Assembly (NCBI RefSeq): GCF_963676685.1 | Contig: NC_092353.1 | Span: 10,565,734-10,629,733, forward strand | Direction of reading: 5' to 3' | DNA length: 64,000 bases | Source of the DNA: Mytilus edulis | Lineage: Eukaryota > Mollusca > Bivalvia > Mytilida > Mytilidae | Shown here: piece by piece, positions 1 through 15,000 of the stretch | Numbering within the stretch: position 1 is the stretch's first letter | How the letters are laid out: every line of letters begins with the position of its first letter | Made by a program: the position numbers and the translations under genes | The notes under the pieces: generated by a model | What the model saw: only the letters and a program-made list of their open reading frames with translations | What the model was told of the DNA's origin: nothing | Databases searched by the model: none

Positions 1-46
1 ACAGTGACCATCTTTAACAGCTGTTAGTATTCTATAATTTACATAC

Positions 47-3000
47 CTGGCTATACCTATGTTTCTCTCAGCAAGTGAACAGTGACCATCTTTAACAGCT
101 CTCAGAGCGGAATATACTGCTTCATTAAAACTACAACTTTCTTCCAACCTAAAAAAAAAATTCAGTCACACTATGAAAGTAAGTTGGAAATTTCATATCA
201 CGTGTGTGAAATTGCTTTATGGTTATAGATGTGTTGAACAATTTTTCTTTGACATCAAAGACATGTAAAACTGTTTTATTGAACAACCATCATGATCAAG
301 GTTATTTTCACATAAAAATGAATAAGTCATCTATTACGATATATAGGTCTAAATCTTTCACACTAGTTGATGTACAATTGCATGAGATAAACACTAATTC
401 TAAAAGCTTACCATTTAGATTTGACTATGGCAGTGTATGAATAACAGAAAAGAAGAGCTCTAGCACATATCATTAAGCTTCCAAACCAAAGTTTTTTAAC
501 CAGAAACAAAAATAATCTTTTTTGTAACTAATTTTCTTACTTCACAACCAGACATCACATTGTTTTATTTTGATCCATATGTTTTATTTGAAAGCTTAAA
601 ATTACAGTTTAACAATGGCAAATTATGGCAAAGTAAATATCAAAACAATCTATAGGAAAGACACATACCTGGAAGTTGTCTCTATATTCCACTGTCCTGT
701 CTTCCAGGCAGCTTTGAACTGTAGATCTTTGATGTGACTGGGTATCTCTGACTGACCAGTACTGGACATGGTATGGAGATATCTCTCTAGTAAGTGGATA
801 GAACCAAAGTTCTGTAGAGCTTGTAACAGTTCATACTGGGGTACTGATGATGGCTGACACATCTCAATGTCATACGTAATAACAGCCTTCTCCCATCTAT
901 TCTCATGTTCATAGGACTTCACCCTGTAATAAGAATTTTGACAATGACATGTTTTGGTAGAACAGTCATATTGGGTGGTTATTTTATATCTGCTGGAAGA
1001 TTTCAGCGAAATCGCGGTACAATTTAGCAAGTGTTGAATAAAGAGTTTTTAAATTTGCAGTCAGTACGTCGACTGACCATGCACGAAAGCGTACAATACT
1101 ACATGGATCGATAACGGTCTCCAAATTTGGTCATTTTCTGTGGAAAAAAAATTGTTTCAAAGACAAATTTAGAAAGTACAAACCACTAAATTTATACGTC
1201 ATATCACAAATATTTCCAACTTTGTATGGTTTCAGAGGACATGCAGCTCAATGAAATTGATCTCTTCCTTTAGAAGTATAGATTCTTGTTTCATTTCATA
1301 TAAAAATAATATGTATGATTGCCAATGACAAAACTTTCTACCAGAAACCAAATGTGATAAAGTTGTTTCACGTCATATACACTATGAAAAAAGTTTTTGC
1401 CTCATATTCATCAATTTTTTTTTTTTTTACTTTTTTGAAACATATATTTTTTCAATTCATTTTGCCATAAATAGATGTTACCTTGAAGACGTATCAGCCA
1501 GTCTACCAGCTCCACACCCATATAATCCATCAGGGTCCCCTATCTCTTGGTAAGTTTGGAGGAGTAGGTCCTGCACATTGATTGTAGATGAGGAGGAGGA
1601 GGAGGACCCCATAGAATCAATCATTGTGGTCTGACTGAAACTCTGGGAGAACCCAGTGCCTTTCTGAGAATCACCACTGTAATCTTGCTTTTGTCTGAAA
1701 ACAATATTAGACAGTCTAAATGTTGAATCGGTTGTACACTTTCTTTTTGTTAATACTGCAGCGAACTTTAACAAAACAGTGCTTCATTAAATTCATGGTT
1801 CATACTACTTTTATCTAAATATCTATTCAACACACAACTAATGTATCAAACTATCCCTTAAAAAAACATGCTATTTGATAAGTAGTAGGTAGGGAAACAT
1901 GTAAATTGAAACAATGACAATGTTAACCTAATTAAACTATATATTTTTTGTCTCTTTTTTTAAAACTTTATATACTGATGCAACTATTGAAATGCCTCTT
2001 AGTTTATACAGAAAGCGAAAGGTACATAGGCCTTACCTTTGAATGTCACACCAGATTTCTGCAAATAGAATGGCTGAGAAGTGAGCAGAGCAGTACATTG
2101 CTGCTTTAGATATGTGTAGGAAGTCTAAATCTAACCAGAAATTGTTATCCCATGCTGTCATCTCTTGTCTTCTGTAAAACAAATACGGCTATTAATCTTG
2201 ACATGTCTGTTTGTTTGTAAAGTCAAGTTGGGCAACAAATGATCAATATGCAAAAAATGACTATTCATGGACTTCATTCTTCAATAGAAAAAAATAAAGT
2301 ATATATGAATATCTAAAGGTACCATATTGGTAATCTTATTCCTGCAAAATATAATCTTTTCAGTTCATAGTCAAAGGTCTTACAGGTAGGACCAATAAAA
2401 CAAACAGCATTAAAAGTACTGCTTGTTTCATCTGTTGTAAATTTTGGAGGCCTCGGAAAAAACAACCTACTTTAAAAAAAAAAGGGTTTAACATCTGATT
2501 AACCAATTTAAGAGTTTTCGTAAAATCCGGCGGGATAATAAAACTTCTTGACCCCAATGAACGCAATCTAAGTATGGTTCAATATTTTAACCCATTCAAA
2601 TGTTGTAGTTTGCTGATTCAATGTGATTGTTGATTCTGTGTACAAAACTGGTATCGCATTTAAGAAGTTTAGAACTAGATTAACCAGAATCTAGAATGGG
2701 TATGTTTTCCCTTATCTAACTACTTGAATATATACCCTTGTTTTGGTCTGTCTTGCTGCCTTAAATACTGAACCACATTCAACATACTTCTTACTGAATC
2801 TTTGTTTCTGCACACTTCACTTACATCTGTAGTAAAAAAAAATATCCATATTAAAAAAGATAAATGTGATAATATCAAATTAATATCAGAGTTTGCAATT
2901 TTCCCTCTACTTTATTAATACATACATATCCTGAACATTTCAACCTTAACAAATTCTTTATACAAAGATCACTGAATTCACATTTCTAAAAATGTATAAA

Positions 3001-6000
3001 TATATTTAATTGAGTTTTATATAAACTAACACCATCAAATAATCAAAATACATGATTTTAAATACTATAAACATCAATAAAAATGGTAAATTGATTAATA
3101 TATTACTAACCTCTTGATGACATTGACAAGGCTGAATATGACCTTGAGTTACTACTATCTTGTTCACAGTGAGAAGAGAAGAATCTTCTGATATGACTTG
3201 ACAGTACGTCTCTGTGTATAGGCTGGTCTTGTAGTAATAAATCATGGATCACTAATGGTAGAACAATCTCACTAAACCTCGTCTGAAATCAAGTCAGAAA
3301 TAATAAAATCATGGATCACTTATGGTAGAACAGTCTCACTAAACCTAGTCTGAAATCAAGTCAGAAATAATAAAATCATGGATCACTAATGGGAGAACAA
3401 TCTCACTAAACCTTGTCTGAAATCAAGTCAGAAATAATAAAATCATGGATTACTAATGGTAGAACAGTCTCACTAAACCTTGTCTGAAATAAGTCAGAAA
3501 TAATAAAATCATGGATCACTAATGGAAGAACAATCTCACTAAACCTAGTCTGAAATAAGTCAGAAATAATAAAATCATGGATTACTAATGGTAGAACAGT
3601 CTCACTAAACCTTGTCTGAAATAAGTCAGAAATAATAAAATCATGGATCACTAATGGTAGAACAATCTCACTAAACCTTGTCTGAAATCAAGTCAGAAAT
3701 AATAAAATCATGGATTACTAATGGTAGAACAGTCTCACTAAACCTTGTCTGAAATAAGTCAGAAATAATAAAATCATGGATCACTAATGGAAGAACAATC
3801 TCACTAAACCTTGTCTGAAATAAGTCAGAAATAATAAAATCATGGATCACTAATGGATGAACAATCTCACTAAACCTTGTCTGAAAGAAGTCAGAAATAA
3901 TAAAATCATGGATCACTAATGATAGAACAATCTCACTAAACCTTGTCTGAAATCAAGTCAGAAATAATAAAATCATGGATCATTAATGGTAGAACAATCT
4001 CACTAAATCTTGTCTGAAATCAAGTCAGAAATAATAAAATCATGGATCACTTATGGTAGAACAGTCTCTCTAAACCTAGTCTGAAATCAAGTCAGAAATA
4101 ATAAAATCATGGATCACTAATGGTAGAACAGTCTCACTAAACCTAGTCTGAAATCAAGTCAGAAATAATAAAATCATGGATTACTTATGGTAGAACTATC
4201 TCACTAAACCTAGTCTGAAATAAGTCAGAAATAATAAAATCATGGATCACTTATGGTAGAACAGTCTCACTAAACCTTGTCTGAAATAAGTCAGAAATAA
4301 TAAAATCATGGATCACTAATGGTAGAACAGTCTCACTAAACCATGTCTGAAATCAAGTCAGAAATAATAAAATCATGGATCACTAATGGTAGAACAGTCT
4401 CACTAAACCTTGTCTGAATCAAGTCAGAAATAATAAAATCATGGATCACTAATGGTAGAACAGTCTCACTAAACCTCGTCTGAAATAAGTCAGAATTACC
4501 TATCTCTAAAACTGCTCACATAATAATAAATCATGGATCACTAATGGTAGGACAATCGCACTAAACCTGGTCTGCAATAATTCAGATATGCATTAAACCT
4601 GGTCTTGTAATAAAATATTATGGATCATTAATGGAAGAATCCACTCACTAAATTTGGTCGGAAATAAGTCAGAATAACATGTGATTAAACCTGGTCTGAA
4701 ATAAGTCATAACTTATAAGTATGTAACACAACAAACTATACAAGGCGAACTTGGTATTTATATCTTCAATTTGTCATAAACTTAGTCTGAATAAGAAATA
4801 TTACTAGCAATAGAATATCATGACAACTAAATGTGAGTAAAAACCTTTTACATTTTCTCCATAACAATTTTTTACATTATATTTATTTTATGTACAATGA
4901 ACTGTGTGCTTCTTAATCCTATGTTTAAACTGAATTGGTCATGTCTATTTTGGATAGCTTTACCAAAAATCAGATGAAACACAAGAACTTCTGGCTGTAG
5001 GACACCCTACCTCCCCTTCACTATATTTCTATAATCAGTAAAACATGAAGTTGGGGCCAGAACAATGCCATCGGTTGTTCAATTCTAATTAAAATAAGTA
5101 CCTTAATCATACAAATTGGCTGCAATCTGCTGAGAACTTCATCTTGTACACCTGCATTAATTAATGTACAAGTGAGATTGTGTATCCAGTTATCATGGGA
5201 ACTATCAGGTGGTGTCCACAAGGTTTCCATATCAACAATCCGCTGGAATTCCTCTACACTAAGAGAGTCTTCTTTGATAGATTGAAACTACAAGAAACAA
5301 AAGGTCAAACTTACCACATACATCTGACCTCAACATTAATTTTGTCTTTACAAAACATTTTCTAAAACTGTTGTCATTTTATAAGTAAACAAATTCTTTA
5401 ATTCATATAAAAAATTTCAAAATGCGAGTTTAAATTATTATTGTGATTATAACCCTGTCCACTAAATGACATACCTTTTTCCTAGGTCTAAATGGATGTA
5501 GATACTGGAACAGGAAGTCTTTATCTCCTAATCTCTCCCTGTATAGATTGGCAAACTCTATCCCTGTCTTAGTACTCAGTAATGTCTTCAACACATTGGA
5601 TGCTGCCTCTACTACAGACATACTAAAACAAAAGGAATGATAAATAATATTTAAAAATTACATATGATACTGATATTGTCAGTCATTATAAAAAAAACAT
5701 CATCTCAAATTGGTCTTAATATTCAGGAATTTTAATTACATTCTTAAAATGACCAATCAAATAAGCACCATATCAATTAATGCATGTCCCATTACATATA
5801 AAAAAGAAGATGTAGTATGATTGCCAATGAGACAACTATCCACAAAAGACCAAAATGACACAGACATTAACAACTATAGGTCACCGTACGGCCTTCAACA
5901 ATGAGCAAAGCCCATACCGCATAGTCAGCTATAATAGGCCCTGATAAGACAATTTAAAACAATTCAAACGAGAAAACTAATGTTAATTTGATCTTTTAGT

Positions 6001-9000
6001 TTAAAGTTTGTTTTATCTTTAATATTTTTTCATTCTCTTTACTGTTGATTCCTTTATTTATGCCAATATCAATTTTAGTGGATTGTGGAAAAATTGCATT
6101 GTCGTGGATATTCAATGTCATGCTTTTCAAGAAAATCTGCATAAATTCCTTTAGGATATTTCAAATTTGTTAAACATTTTATATTTGAGGTTATGCAAGT
6201 ATCCACAAAATCCACGAAATGTGGTTTCCAACCATTATAGTACACTGATGACTTACTCATTATCTACAAGGTACTGGTTTAACATGTGGAATATTTTGCA
6301 ATAATTCTGTAAGTTTCCAGTAAATAAACTGACAACTTGGTCTACTGTATCTTCAACCCTGGGCAAACCATTTTGTTCTAAATCTACAGGTCCAATCTCT
6401 CCTAAACATTTAGATATCTCTAGAGTTACTTCCTCCTTAGCTCCTTGGTACACTTGTACTAATTTACATATCAGCTGACAAATAATGGCCTTTTCTGTTT
6501 AAAATAAAAAAATATACAATTACAAAACACTGTATTATTCCAGCAAATAACTAAATTTGATGTATAGATAAGATTTGAATTAGTTGACAGTTAGGAAAGA
6601 TGTCAGATGTCGCAATCACTACAAATAATTAAATCAAGGTTAAATGATTACTCCTACACTTTTTAACATTAATTTTAATTTGATAAAACAGTTTTTGAAA
6701 AAAGTTGTTTTATGGTCAAGTTACTTTAATGCTTGGTAATCTGAGATTGATATGAAGTCAGATGAAAAGAGAGTGACCATGGGCCGAATAAATTGTTGTT
6801 AAGCACCATTGTAGCTACTTTATATTTATTTACTACATTACTTCTACCTTTTGTCAAAATGTGATAAAATTAGACATTTTAAAAATCAAAAAGTTTATAA
6901 TTTGAATAAACTATTTTGTAAGTCTAAGAACCACAACTCCAGAAAACATTGCTCAATTGGAACACACTCAAATTTCATCTGTAAATTCTTATTCTATGAT
7001 CATATAAAAATACCAAATCAAATCACTTTTAAGGCATTGCATGGTCACCTTCATCTTCAACAGAAGTAGAATACAAAACTAATGTAATTGTCAAAAAAAC
7101 ACCCAGAGATATCATCTAAGCTTGTACTGTATAAATCTCCCCACCTCAATACCAAATTACTTTTCTTAATAGAAGTTATGTTAACCTGCTACAAAAAATC
7201 TTCCTACCTGTATCTTGAGATGTAAACTGACACAGCTGTTTTCTATTCTCATGAAGCTTTTGAGACAGATGTTGTAATCCTTCTTTCCTCACATTACTAA
7301 TTGAACTGGCAGAGCTCATAAAATGATTGATTTCCTAAAACAAATTAAAAAATTAAAAGGAAATAAAAGGCAATTTATCAATGTATTGCAAACAATATTT
7401 GTTGTACTGTGCATCAAGAATAAATCATTGAAAATATGTGTACACCCTTCTGTCTCAACATTACTAAGTTGCTTTCCTAAATATACTAAATGACAATCTA
7501 AGCAACTATAAGTTAGTCTAAAGTTGAACACATAATGTTGATCTTTTCTGGTTCTGTTCTTCACTGACATACACCTATTATCCAATTTCAGGAGAATAAT
7601 CTACTCTCATAAGAATTTCATTACTGGTACAGTAGAGGAAGACAATTCACAATGTTTTAAAGATAAAGTAGGAATAAATGTACAGAAATTGTCCTTTCAA
7701 GACATATGAGGTATTCATTGGTGAATATCTATAAAAAAAAATCTAGTTGACCTTTGGCTTTACTTAAAAGGTGTCAGCAAAGTTTTGAATACCTTAACCT
7801 GTTCTTCTAGCCATTAATTAAGCTCATTGGTTTCAATGTTGGCTTTTACTTTTCTCCATAAGAATGTGTGTCTTTAAAGCATACAATGTTGGCTTTTACT
7901 TTTCTCCATAAGAATGAGTGTCTTTAAAGCATACAATGTTGGCTTTTACTTTTCTCCATAAGAATGTGTGTCTTTAAAGCATACAATGTTGGCTTTTACT
8001 TTTCTCCATAAGAATGTGTGTCTTTAAAGCATACAATGTTGGCTTTTACTTTTCTCCATAAGAATGTGTGTCTTTAAAGCATACAATATTGGCTTTTACT
8101 TTTCTCCATAAGAATGAGTGTCTTTAAAGCATACAATGTTGGCTTTTACTTTTCTCCATAAGAATGTGTGTCTTTAAAGCATACAATGTTGGCTTTTACT
8201 TTTCTCCATAAGAATGTGTGTCTTTAAAGCATACAATGTCGGCTTTTACTTTTCTCCATAAGAATGTGTGTCTTTAAAGCATACAATGTTGGCTTTTACT
8301 TTTCTCCATAAGAATGTGTGTCTTTAAGGCATACAATGTTGGTTTTTACTTTTCTCCATAAGAATGTGTCTTTAAAGCATACAATGTCGGCTTTTACTTT
8401 TCTCCATCAGAATGTGTGTCTTTAAAGCATACAATGCTGGCTTTTACTTTTCTCCATCAGAATGTGTGTCTTTAAAGCATACAATGCTGGATTTTACTTT
8501 TCTCCATAAGAATGTGTTTCTTTAAAGCATACAATGTTGGCTTTTACTTTTCTCCATAAGAATGTGTGTCTTTAAAGCATACAATGTTGGCTTTTACTTT
8601 TCTCCATAAGAATGTGTGTCTTTAAAGCATACAATGTTGGCTTTTACTTTTCTCCATCAGAATGTGTGTCTTTTTAAAGCATACAAACCTTAACTAGATT
8701 AAATGGTCCACCAGCATATTTCAGTCGTCTGTGTAATGTTGACAGCTGTAGAAACTTCTCCTCACTAGGGAATGGGTCTAATGAGATTATAGCTTGACGT
8801 AGTGATATATAGTTGTCTATGATCAGTAACTGTAACAGTAGGTTAGCCTGAAAGAGACATTAAAAACTTTCTCCTCACTAGGGAATGGGTCTAATGAGAT
8901 TATAGCTTGACGTAGTGATATATAGTTGTCTATGATCAGTAACTGTAACAGTAGGTTAGCCTTAAAGAGACATTAAAAACTTTCTCCTCACTAGGGAATG

Positions 9001-12000
9001 GGTCTAATGAGATTATAGCTTGACGTAGTGATATATAGTTGTCTATGATCAGTAACTGTAACAGTAGGTTAGCCTGAAAGAGACATTAAAAACTTTCTCC
9101 TCACTAGGGAATGGGTCTAATGAGATTATAGCTTGACGTAGTGATATATAGTTGTCTATGATCAGTAACTGTAACAGTAGGTTAGCCTGAAAGAGTCATT
9201 ACTTTTTTTTAGGCTATTAAAACTTTGCAGTAGATTCAGGACATTAGACAAGCATGTTTACAATAATATGATGGCTAAATGTTAAAGTTTTTATTGTTTA
9301 GTAACATTTATTCAAATCATTATGTGAATATATATCATTATACTTTTCATGACAGTTTAAAAGCCTAAGTATCTACTAAACTAAAACCAAAAGGTTTTAT
9401 ATTTTAGAATTTAACTAGATTTTAACTAATTACATAAGTTAAAATCATTTTTTTAATCCATATCTTTTTTTTTTACATGAAAATCTATTGGTAATTGATT
9501 CTGAAGCAATAATAGAACTGCAGTGAACAATGCTCAATACTGAGTAAAAAGTAAGATTCTCATCTGGTTTTAAACTTGATTGAGGTTTTTAACAAGGGCT
9601 TATTAAGCAAGACATTAATTGAAGTTACCTCATTTGCTATATCTTCTGCATCTGATGTGGCCATCTTTACAATGTTACCAACAATGAAAGGCAGGTATTT
9701 ACTTAGTTCCTGAAAAATAGAATCATGATTATTGTAAAGTTATTGAATGTAAAGAAATGTTTTCAGCAAAATAAAAGCTTAACAATACCTTCTTTATTTA
9801 AGGAATGACTGTAATATTTTTTCTGTCTATGAAGAAATAACATAAAAAATGTGGTGCACACTGAATAATGCGCGTAGCGGGTTATTTCACAGTGTGCACC
9901 ACATTTTTTATATTATTTCGAATAGACAGAAAAATATTACAGTCATTTCTTATAATTTAATTCTAAATTCCATTTTAAACCGTAGAAAACCATGAAAAAA
10001 CGTTGATGACATCACGGTCACATGACTAAATTATGTTTATGGGCTAATAACAAAATAACGCCAGCCAATCAGAAGACGCGTTACATCCAAAATTAAATTA
10101 TTGTATAATCAACAAATTTTTACCCATTTTCAATTTGAATGTAGCTTTAAGATCAGATGAGCAAACATATTCTCTGCACACTATATACTTTAGATTATTA
10201 TTGTATTCATTTTATGAATGCAAAAACTGTGGCAAATTCTCATTGACTTTAAAACCCTTTCCTCTATTGAAATATTTGTTTTGCATACTTCATTCGCATA
10301 GGATTTTTCAACAAAATATAGAAAATATGCTTTAAAGTATGAATGCATTGCGAAAAACAAATATTCCAGACTAAAAAAATAATTTATTGTTAAATGTCTT
10401 CTTAAAAGGTAAAACCACGGTAGGTATAGTGTCCAGCTAGGATCGTGGTTTTTCGAGTGATTTAATCGGGCTTTTTCAAGTGTGACCACTTCCCTTACCA
10501 AACAATAAGTTTTTGCAGCAAGTTTGCAGCAAACATTGCCGCAAGCTTGCAGTAAACGTTTGCTGCAAACATAATTATGCAAATTAGATTTGCTGCAATT
10601 GTTTGTTGCAAACTTGCGACAAACTTGCAGGAAGTATACATATACCAATGTCATGTGTGTAGACGCATTCAATTTATCTCTTTCAAATTACACAGCAACA
10701 TTTTTAAAAAGTCAATTCCTGTCTTTATACAACCAGTATTTAAAAGAATTCTTGCAAACTCATGAAATTTAAGGAAATACATACATATCAAATAAATTTT
10801 AGTCTGATATTCTTATGAATATCCTTTTCATTTTCGATACAAATTTTATTAAGTCTGATGCAGACACTTTGTAGTCAAAGCCATCCAACTGAGGTACTAC
10901 ACAGGCGTCTAAAGGCGTCATTATGGAGTAAAGGGGGTGGCGTCAAAAGGCGTCATTATGGAGGAAAGGGTTAATTAAGCTGCCATAACATTTATTAACA
11001 AATCAAATATATACCTTGACCAGTACATCATAAATGATAAATACATGCATAATAATAAAGATATTAAAGAATAGAGTTGAAAATTTGCAACACATACATC
11101 AGGACAAGTTTCCAGTCCTACAGTACATATCTCCTTCAGTAGCTGTAACGACATAAAGATGATGTTCTTACTGTATCCACAATCACTGATAACGTTCCTG
11201 GAAAACATCATGTATATAATTTTAATACAACATTTGAAAATACTGTGGTATCATATAAAGTTATAATTGGACATACCGTAGAAAGGCTTGTATAGTTCGC
11301 ACTGGTACATAGTCCACACCCCCTTTTCCCCATGAAATTTTAGGTAAAAAAAACTTTTTGTAACTGTTAAAATGTTTTCCATCATCAAACAAGCTGAAAC
11401 TGCTTGTTAATAATTCTAAAAAGCTTCATTATTATTAAAATAAGTTTAATTCACTTAAAAAAACAATTTAGAAACTTGTGTATGTTTAAACAGGAAGTTT
11501 AAAAAGCATGTGTAGAAGAAATTTAACGGTGAGAGTCGAAATCGGTACATAACAGATAGCACTTTTACACGACTTTGAAAGTGAAACAGTTCCATCCTTT
11601 TGTAAAACAGTCCTAAATATACCTATCACATTAATGTTTGAAGGGTCTTAAGCTAATACAACGAACCATATTAGTCAGTATGAAATACCAAAACGGAACG
11701 CACAATAGACGGTTTGTAGTTTTACAAATTCTAAGCTAGTTTAAAGTTGTCTTTTTCAATCTGTTTGTATCGTTTTAATCAAGTAGATACCAGTTTATTC
11801 CAACCAATACATTGAAAAGGAATGGGAAATTAGTAATGAAGGGTTTAGTTTTTATATTTATCAGTTTTAATTTGATATTGAATAGAAATAACTTATTAAT
11901 ATGAATGAGTTAAAATTATCAGTTTGAAAAATGATAAGAGCGCCCTCTACAATATCAATAACAAAGATGGCAGAAAGTAAACAAACCACCTCGCCTGTGA

Positions 12001-15000
12001 AATTGATTTTTTTCTCTTATTGCTTGCTTATTATACTCTATTATGAGTCTGCACCCCTTCTGGAAGGTCCAATTTTGAAGAATAAAACCGCGGACTATAC
12101 ACACCTTTCTACGGTAACTGAAGAAAGGTAAAAGTGACACTAACCAAATTTGTACTTGATTTGAGTTTTGCAGTCATAAAAAAGTATGGTGTAAAAGTTT
12201 CATTACATTTAATTTGATAAAGGCAACTAAAGAAAGAGAAATGAAACAAAAAATTCAGCATTTTTTTCCATATGTAAAGGGTATAACTCTAGAACAATTA
12301 ATGTTACAACACCAACATTCAAACTTGGTCTGTGTTTTGTGGTATTCAACATTGCAAATAAGAATCATAACATTTGGTTGAGGCAAACTAAATTTAGAGA
12401 ATGGAAACCAAATTTGGGACGTATGGACATACATACGTACAGACAGACAAGGGTAAAACTTAATGCCCCCTCTGCTAATGTGGGCATAAAAATAATATTA
12501 AATTCGCTTCTAAAAATTAGGACTGTTTAGTTTACTTTCATATGTGTGCTTGTGGAAGATCTGCAGACTACTTACTGATAAATCATGATAACATCATTAG
12601 CAATGTAAACCAATCTATGGATTGTCTCCCTTAGAACATAAGCCCAACTTCCTCCTAGCTGTTGGCTGAACTCCCTCAGAAGTAATTTAACAAACAGCTG
12701 ATACATGAGAAATAACCTTCTCTTCTCATGAAGTCTGTGTTCTGTGTTAAGTTTCATAGAAATATCCAAAAGAATCTTCTGAATAGAATCCTTCAATAAA
12801 TATAATATTGGAACATTTGATAAGATTTTCAAACTGAAATCCATTTTAGTTTTTAAGCACTGTTCATGCTGCAGAAAGAACCTGTATACAATAGAATACA
12901 ACCCATTTAAATTTTTATTTTTATAAATATGGTCAAATCCATGTTCTGCAATTGGAACAGCAAATATCATCAATGTTGTCAAACTACATAAAGAAGTGCA
13001 TCATTACGATTCAAAATACTGTGTCTAGAAATCTAGTCTGTAGATCTATAGATTTTTCCATTTATAAATGGACATAACTGGAGATCAATGAAAGTGACTA
13101 TACCCAAATTTGAACCTGATCTTTGTTTGGCTGTAAAAAAGTGGTTTTTTTAAAGTTTCAAATCATTTGGTTGAGGAAAACTAAAGTTGAAGTGTGGAAA
13201 ATTCCAATTTGGCAATTTTTACATTTATAAAAGGGATATAACTGGAGATCAGTGAAAGTGATGCACCCAATATCAATCTTGAATTGTGCATTTGGTTGTG
13301 GAAAAGTAAAGTTCAGTTTCCACACTTTAACATTGCCAAACTTCATTTTTTGTATACAGTAAAGTCCCTGCTTTTTTAAAATTAGTAAAGAAAACATTAT
13401 GTCAGATATAAACATAAAGTAAAAAAAAGTAAAAAGGAGTGTCTGGTGTTCTAAATTATAATCCTGGTACCTTTGATAACTTTGTACATACTTAAGTTTT
13501 TCTGAAAATTCATCAAATCCAGTCACTCAATTATCAACATTTCCATATTATAAAGTGTAGATAGATTAATGAAAAGAAATAATGATGCAGTTGAAGTAAA
13601 ACAATATGGTAAATGCTTCTGTATTTTCCCCTTCTTTTAAGTAGATCTTCATCATTTAAATTTGGCATATAAAGCAAAAGCAAGCAATCAACAGATTCTG
13701 TAAAATAATTTCAACAATTCTCTGACTTGTTATGGAAGTCATGAGTTTTGATATTTTTTTTCAAGGTAGAAGGTACACAATTACTTGATATTTTTGCCCA
13801 TAGAAAATTCAATGGTTTCTTAAATTTTGTAGTTAGATAAATCTAAAGTTACCTGATTTTTTGACAGCACATCAACTAATGTCCTTGCATTCCCAGAGAA
13901 ACTGTTGGTTACATAGTCTAGAGTACATCTGATCATGAACGGGTTGTAACATGGTGGGTTAGGCTCAGGATCAATATTTCTATAAATAGAAAACATGCAT
14001 TTGAGACACTTAAGAGAGGTGCATCATTAACTCAAATATACTTATAATTCAGTACTTATCATTCTATCAATGGTGTGTGATAATGGAGTAGCTCAGAAAT
14101 TGTGTTGAATTAAGGAAAGTCATGGATTAGAATATTCCTGATTGGTCAAGTAGTTATAATCAAAGATGTTTAATTTATTATACTCTTGAATTTCAAGCAG
14201 TCTTTGATCATTTTAATAGTTTAAATATAGTAACAGTCATTTAATGTAAAAGCAATATATATTATTTTTCTTGTTGAAAAAAATCTACACAGGTTCAATT
14301 GCGTAATGATTCCTATTAAAATAACAGGTAAACTAGATTTGAGAAACAGGCTAACATGCCCCTCTTTTTATATTTCATGCATTTTTTTTAACTTCTCAAT
14401 ATAATCAGTTATAGGTATTTCGTTTTCACTAAACAAATGGATCATGACATAAAATGACTGAAATAAAAAATACAATGTTTAATTTAACTGTATTTTATGG
14501 TAATTTATGACTTGGTTTTATATCCAAGTTAAATTGTTTTCTAATTAATTACATTACCTTATACTTCCAGTTTTAACAAAATCTTCCTCTGGATCATATA
14601 AACACTTCAATATGTTTACCACAATTTCATCTAAACAGGTTACAATGGTCTTTTCTACAACCTGTGACAAAATTTATACAATCAATTCCAATATGCAGTG
14701 AAAGTGATGCCACCCCAATTTCAACTTGAAGTTGATCTGTGTTTGGTGGTAAAAAGGTTTGTTTATAAGTTTCATTATGTTTGTTTGAGGACTGAAAATG
14801 CATGAAATATTAACAAAACTACATTTAAGCAAAATACAAATCAATTAATCATTATTATAGAATGTGCAAGTTCTATGTCATTTGGTCTCTGGTGGAGATT
14901 TGTCTCATCGGCGATCATACCACATCTTCTGAATTTTATATTGTTACAATTTCTCTCTTTATCATAATAAAGTTATTGTATATATACAATTTACACATAA

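Larger units (their letters stand above)
47..7334 (-). other. ATM: ATM coding exons 30-39 (residues about 1589-2143, start of FAT domain)
   Basis: Exons: 7208-7334, 6257-6494, 5475-5622, 5102-5287, 3111-3282, 2736-2826, 2037-2171, 1482-1694, 669-923 and 47-148. They encode the end of the solenoid (KCLGEIGPVDLEQNG, LSTKTGIEFANLY, IVLPLVIHDLLLQD) and the beginning of the FAT domain (WLDLDFLHISKAAMYC, GDPDGLYGCGAGRL, VITYDIEMCQPSSVP). Exon 39 ends at the GT at 45-46; a nearer GT at its 3' end was rejected because the longer form restores an IAR match to the human YAR. Coding continues beyond the left edge in phase 2. Confidence 0.92.

Noticed and set aside
10190..10672. 160-codon minus-strand frame
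   Set aside because: It crosses a palindromic repeat, shows no homology to ATM, and lies in the intron between exons 27 and 28.
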